Part shown: positions 59,518 to 64,000 of the stretch, one piece after another
Layout of the letters: each line of letters starts with the position of its first letter
Numbering within the stretch: position 1 is the stretch's first letter
Assembly: GCA_037954665.1 (NCBI GenBank)
Contig: JBBMOL010000582.1
Span: 1-64,000 of the forward strand
From: Laguncularia racemosa
Taxonomy: Eukaryota; Streptophyta; Magnoliopsida; Myrtales; Combretaceae
Reading direction: 5' to 3'
Length of the DNA: 64,000 bases
Notes under the pieces: generated by a model
The model's input: only the letters and a program-made list of their open reading frames with translations
What the model was told of the DNA's origin: nothing
Databases searched by the model: none
Translations under genes and position numbers: made by a program

Positions 59518-60500
59518 TTGGATGATAATGTAACTACGGGACTTGATGGAATTGGTAGTTCCTTCTATAAAGTTAGTCAAGATATTATCAAAGAAGACAT
59601 CATGGAAGCAATAAATTGCTCTTCTACGGACACTACCTTTCAGGATATTTCAGATCAACTACAATTGTTTCGATCCAAAAAAAAAAAAAGTTCCAAATGA
59701 GTGGAAAGATTTAGACCCATCAATATCTGTAACGTTTTTGCCAAAATAATCTCAAAGATACTAGTGGCTAGACTAAATACTATTCTTCTGAAGTGTTTAG
59801 TAGAAAATCAAACAAGATTTATAAAAAGTAAAAATATCATGGAAAATATTTTGATCACTAAGGATCTTTTACATTTGTTAAAAAAGAAAGTAAGAGGTGG
59901 AAATTTGGTAATCAAATTAGACATAAAAAAGGCATATGGCAGAGTAAATTGGTCATTCATAATAAATGTACTGAAAAGTATTGGGTTTTTCTCATCTTTT
60001 CGCCATATGATATCTAGACTATTTTTCAATTGTTGGTTTTCCCTAAATATTAATGGTAACATTACAGGGTTTCAAATCATCAAGGAGCTTACGCTAAGGA
60101 GATCCACTATCACCTTTGCTATTTTTTATCTATTTAGAAGTACTATCAAGAGGACTTAATGATTTAATTAGCAAGCACCTAGAGATGGCTTTTAAGATAG
60201 GTAACCCCAAGTGCATATCTCATCTAACCTTTGCCAATGATTGTATTTTGTTTATTAATGGATGTAGAAAATCAATCAAGAAGTTACAAGCTTTTTTTAA
60301 GGTGGTTTGAGAATATATTAGGTCGGAGAATAACTAGAAATAAAAGTGCTTTCCTAACTACAAGAGAAGATAACTCTCCTTTAGTAATTAAAACAAGGTT
60401 AATACTAGGATTCCTAAGAGATTTTCCTTTACAATATTTAGGATGTCCACTAATTGTTGGGAGAAAAACGATGTACATTTTCTTTGACTTTATCTAGAAA
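59518..60500 (+). pseudogene. LINE reverse transcriptase domain
   Basis: Blocks in order are FRPINICNVFAKIISKILVA, ENQTRFIKSKNIMENIL, VIKLDIKKAYGRVNW, RRSTITFAIFYLF (decayed RQGDPLSPLLF), LTFANDCILFING (where FADD is usual) and YLGCPLIVGRK. Two frameshifts (near 60100 and 60300) and several stops. The change FADD to FAND removes a catalytic aspartate. Confidence 0.82.
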
Positions 60501-61609
60501 CTAAAGAATAGAATTGACAATTGGGCTAATCTCTAGCTTCCGAAATGTGGCAGATTGATTTTAATCAAAAGTGTTCTTAATTCCATTCCTCTATATGTGA
60601 TGCAAGCACAGAAACCTCTTATTTCTATAATTAGGAATTTGGGAAGGTGTTTTGCAAGATTTTTTTAGAAGATAATTGAAAATTAGAAAGGAATTCACTG
60701 GATTACATCCATGTTAAGTAAAGGAAAAGAACTTAGATTCACCAATCTAGAAAAGAATCATTAGAGTGAGAGAGTTTGGCATAAGAACTTATATTCTCTA
60801 AAATTTGGAAAGGAAACAGTAACTTTTGGTTAGATAATTGGTTTGAAACGTCCAATTTTCATATCTAATGCCATCACAAGACATATGTGTGGAAAAGATT
60901 GATAATTGCATATTAAATGGTGGTTGGAATAAGGAATTACTATAACAACGATTAGGATTAGATCAAGCTACAAAGATTTCCAAAATATCATGTAACCCTT
61001 CATCTTCAGATTCCATCAAATGGAAGTTATCAAAGGATGGGAAATTCTCAAACAAGTAGACATGGAAATTCATCAAGCAATCACAAAACATTTCAACCAC
61101 CCATCTGACTTATCCATGGAAGAGTAGAATCCCTCCTAAAATTTCCATATATCTATGGAAGCTACAAGAAAAAGTAATTCCTACAGATGGGGATCTAATG
61201 AAGAGAGGAATATAGTTAGTTTCATGATATTAGGATTGTCAAGAAGCAAGGGACTCAATTAATCACTACTTCTTTGAATGCAAGGTCTTTAAAGAATATT
61301 GGTAGCAACTTTCATGACTATACAATCTCCCTTCATTGAATAGTTTTAGCACATTTGGGCAATTTATGTTATGGTGGAGTACTAAATTCAAAAGAGGTGA
61401 TGAGCAAGTAATTATGATTCTTTCCTAACTTCTATGGTTCTATTGGAATTTTAGACTAGAAAAAACATGAAGGTAGAAGAAATCTGAATTGGGTGATAAG
61501 GAAAGTAGTTTTAGAAAGTTCAACTACATTTTTAAATCTTCCTGATTCTTGATTGTAACAGCAAACGTAAAAAACCTATCACATATGCCTAGTCTAAACC
61601 ACAAGAAGG

Positions 61610-62083
61610 TTTTGTAAAGCTTAACACAGATGCATCTTTATTAGATGGTAAGGCCATTGGTAGAGGTATAGCATAAGATGAAGAATGTAATATATTGTTT
61701 GTATTCGATAGTTTGATAGCACTGAAAACATAAATCAAGCAAAAATTATGGCCATAGAACAAGGTTTGATGTTACGTTACAAATAGAAACTTCAACATAT
61801 TCAAATTGAAATTAATTCACTGATAGTAGTAAAATGGCTTGAAAAGGATACAAATTATCCATGGTACATATTTTATAGTATCCAAAATATAAAGAAGCTC
61901 ATGCAAAGTCTAGAAGCTTCAATACAACACGTGTACAGAGAATCAAATAAAGCAACAAACTATCTCACCAATAAGTCAAGAAAAATCAATACAAATTTTG
62001 TGATATCTAACTTTTTACATCTAGATGCTTACTATAAGGGTTTAATTTTATTACATAAAAAAGAAGTGCCTTGTATTAGAAAA
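61610..62083 (+). pseudogene. LINE C-terminal RNase H domain
   Basis: KLNTDASLLDGKAIGRGIA at the start and VYRESNKATNYLTNKS near the end match plant-type RNase H (RVT_3). One or two frame changes lie between. The last open stretch ends at 62084. Confidence 0.75.
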
Positions 62084-62145
62084 TGATGTATAAACATTTG
62101 AATGAATAAAGTTGATTTTTACAAAATATAAATAAATAAATGAAT

Positions 62146-63391
62146 GTTATTATATATTACAACTGATGTAACATATGTATAAAATACATCACATACACAC
62201 GTGTTAAGTTACAATAAATATATAAAGACATAGATATATTTATATATTATGTTCTCGTATAGTTTAACATAAGATAATATGTATATGTAGTCAAAAGTGG
62301 ACTAATTCATAATATATGTGTAATTTGCTTGTGGATACTATATCTTAAGTACTTTTCATATAGTTGACCAAATATTATATAAGAGAAACCATTGTGCTTG
62401 CAAAGAAATGTAGTATTTATTCATAAAGTAGCACTATTGTTCCAAAATAGTCTCCTAAGATGAATTTTTCATAAGCATTGTAAATTTCTCATATTATTAC
62501 CCAATTATACATACATCATTATTATTCCACAAAATCAAACTCCATCTAATTTAATTCAACAATTTAATAAAAAATTAATCATTTCTCTAATGGCTTTAAC
62601 CGATAGTTCTAAGACAATAATTATAATAAGTATTGGACTTTCATTTTGAGTGAAACATTTTTTCTTTTTGTTTTTTCAATATTTGTAAACTCCATGTACA
62701 AAAGGATCTATGATCAATATTCAAACTTAAAGAGGATACCAACTTCAATCTCAAAAACCCATTTACCTTACCAACTCAATAGGAGCAATATTGAAGGAAC
62801 TAATACAATTCATGACCACATTAAAAATACAAGATTAAAGTAACAAAGTATGGAGGAAATGACACTTATCTTAAATTTTGAAAAATTCAGAGGCTAGGCT
62901 ATTATGTTTTATTGAGTTCTTCTTCACTAGTGAACATTCCCCTCTTCTTCTTTGGTATTATTTCGCTGATAATTTGACTATGTGAATATATTAGATAGTT
63001 TCCAATAAAGGGAAAGGGGTAGATTGAAGCTTTGTGAAAATTGATGAGGATTAAGGAACTGAATGTAACATTACCAGTTTTATGAAATGTCATTCTAATT
63101 CATTGGGCGTTTAATTCAGGTGTTGGTGATAACTTGGTATTATTGTAGTTGATGTTGAAAATATTCCAATGGGGTAGAAGATAAACAAGGCTATTCACTT
63201 GTAATCTTAATAAAATACAAGCTTCATAATGAGGATATGTGGCTTATGGAGATTATTCCACGGTAACTTTAATGAAGGCTCTATATCCCACTCAAAGTGT
63301 ACGGTAATAATTCATGTTTTTAACATATTTTCCCTACTGCTATATTAATGAACAATATAACATAACGTTACAAACTATCATTTATTCGAAA
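62146..63391. other. AT-rich spacer
   Basis: No gene or named repeat recognised. Confidence 0.5.
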
Positions 63392-63679
63392 AAATTTATG
63401 ATCTAGTTACTCAAATGTGACTAGATAGTGTAGTCACATTATACTATGAAAGGCCTTATTTTGTGGGGACTAGGGGTGTTTTACTATTAATTCATTGTTG
63501 AAAAAATAAAAAATAAATAGTCGGTTGTTTGCAGAGGATTGCCAGTAGTCTTCAAATGGCTATAAACAGTCACTTTTACTATTAGTGGGCCTTATTTGAT
63601 TGTAATCAAAGTAGTTTTACTCTAATCGAGAAAGTGACTATACTATCCAATCACTCTTGAGTGACTAGACCATAAAATT
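63392..63679. repeat. MITE-like element with about 40-bp terminal inverted repeats
   Basis: The left end (63397-63437, TATGATCTAGTTACTC then GACTAGATAGTGTAGTCAC) and right end (63634-63676) are about 80% complementary. Inner GGCCTTATTT and GGGCCTTATTTG blocks are also shared. About 288 bp, no coding capacity. The target duplication is not clear. Confidence 0.6.
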
Positions 63680-63744
63680 CCCGATTTATTAATATATTTA
63701 GTACATTAGAGTTATATTCACCTTGATTTAGGGGTTTAAGTTAA

Positions 63745-63950
63745 CTTATATGTAAGGTTGACGATTTATGTTACCATATTGTATTTCGTATGCATCTCAA
63801 AATAGGTTTGTGCCTAAAACACCTCAACCCGTGACATAACTTGTTTATTAATCTTATATTAAAACTTAAACCCATGACCCAACTCATTTAATAAGCATAT
63901 CTTGTATTTGGGTTAGACTCATTTATTGATTAAAAAGATTATAAATAAGT
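63745..63950 (+). repeat. Interspersed repeat, copy 2
   Basis: Counterpart of 57615-57790. The ACCCATGACCCAACTCATTTA-type text is widespread in plant genomes, but I cannot name the family. Confidence 0.55.
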
Positions 63951-64000
63951 TAGTAAAATACTTACATATATAGAATGAAAAGGCCGATAATGAACTTAAG

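Larger units (their letters stand above)
58850..62145 (+). mobile_element. L1-like LINE, degenerate
   Basis: Plus strand. The linker KWLKDGDxNSRYFHSIIRQRQ (59230-59290), which precedes RT in plant LINEs, is followed by RT (59650-60480) and an RNase H domain (61610-62083). The 3' end is AT-rich with AAATAAATAAATG at 62130-62145. No LTR. The endonuclease domain is not convincing, so the copy is 5'-truncated or too worn. Confidence 0.8.

Noticed and set aside
1..64000. A new defence, metabolic or other multigene system
   Set aside because: Apart from the subtilase, every recognisable coding block belongs to retrotransposons; no host gene cluster is present.

Overview
This window is nuclear DNA from a flowering plant, probably a eudicot; the species cannot be named from sequence alone. 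The signs are AT-rich spacers, a split gene with GT-AG introns, a cucumisin-type subtilase, and plant-type Ty3/gypsy retrotransposons and L1-like LINEs. Only one host gene is recognisable. Nearly everything else is transposon sequence at different stages of decay, often nested.

Layout. 1-5118: 3' part of a Del/Tekay-type chromovirus (pol remnant, chromodomain, polypurine tract, about 2 kb LTR). 5433-15370 (minus): a ten-exon subtilisin-like protease gene. All its exons join in frame to give 741 codons, but codon 470 is TAG, upstream of the catalytic serine. 15711-21740: the 3' end of a minus-strand LINE just upstream of that gene, split by a complete 5.6 kb gypsy element (15961-21528, target duplication CAAGG). 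22520-24110: LTR, primer-binding site and leader of another Tekay-like element. 24990-32390 (minus): a decayed Tat/Ogre-like gypsy element with gag, protease, RT, RNase H, integrase and an antisense coiled-coil ORF. 34226-39254 (minus): a gypsy element with both LTRs and duplication CATTG; an internal deletion fuses RT to integrase. 41200-48121 (plus): remnant of another Tat-like element (gag plus a tandem-repeat 3' region), interrupted by a clean Tekay-type solo LTR (43782-45924, duplication TAAAC). 51494-54249 (minus): 3' end of a second copy of the 24990-32390 family. 54250-55720 (minus): LTR and pol remnant of a relative of the 34226 element. 58850-62145 (plus): a degenerate LINE with RT and RNase H. 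63392-63679: a MITE-like inverted-repeat element.

How the parts relate. The gypsy elements at 15961 and 34226 are the same kind: initiator-Met primer site, LTRs running TGATG...TCA, and a pol frame that runs across the polypurine tract into the 3' LTR. LTRs of these elements and of the Tekay type are rich in the 12-bp palindrome ACACGGCCGTGT and its decayed forms. Insertions close to the subtilase on both sides, together with its nonsense codon, suggest a gene recently inactivated or being lost.

I found no CRISPR array, tRNA or rRNA gene, and no evident new multigene system. The points most worth following are the subtilase nonsense codon, LTR-encoded integrase tails, the shared LTR palindrome, the antisense ORF of the Tat-like element, the satellite-like array at 47110-47900 and the long hairpin at 42028-42161. 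Coordinates of decayed elements are approximate; those of the three elements with target duplications and of the subtilase exons were read base by base.
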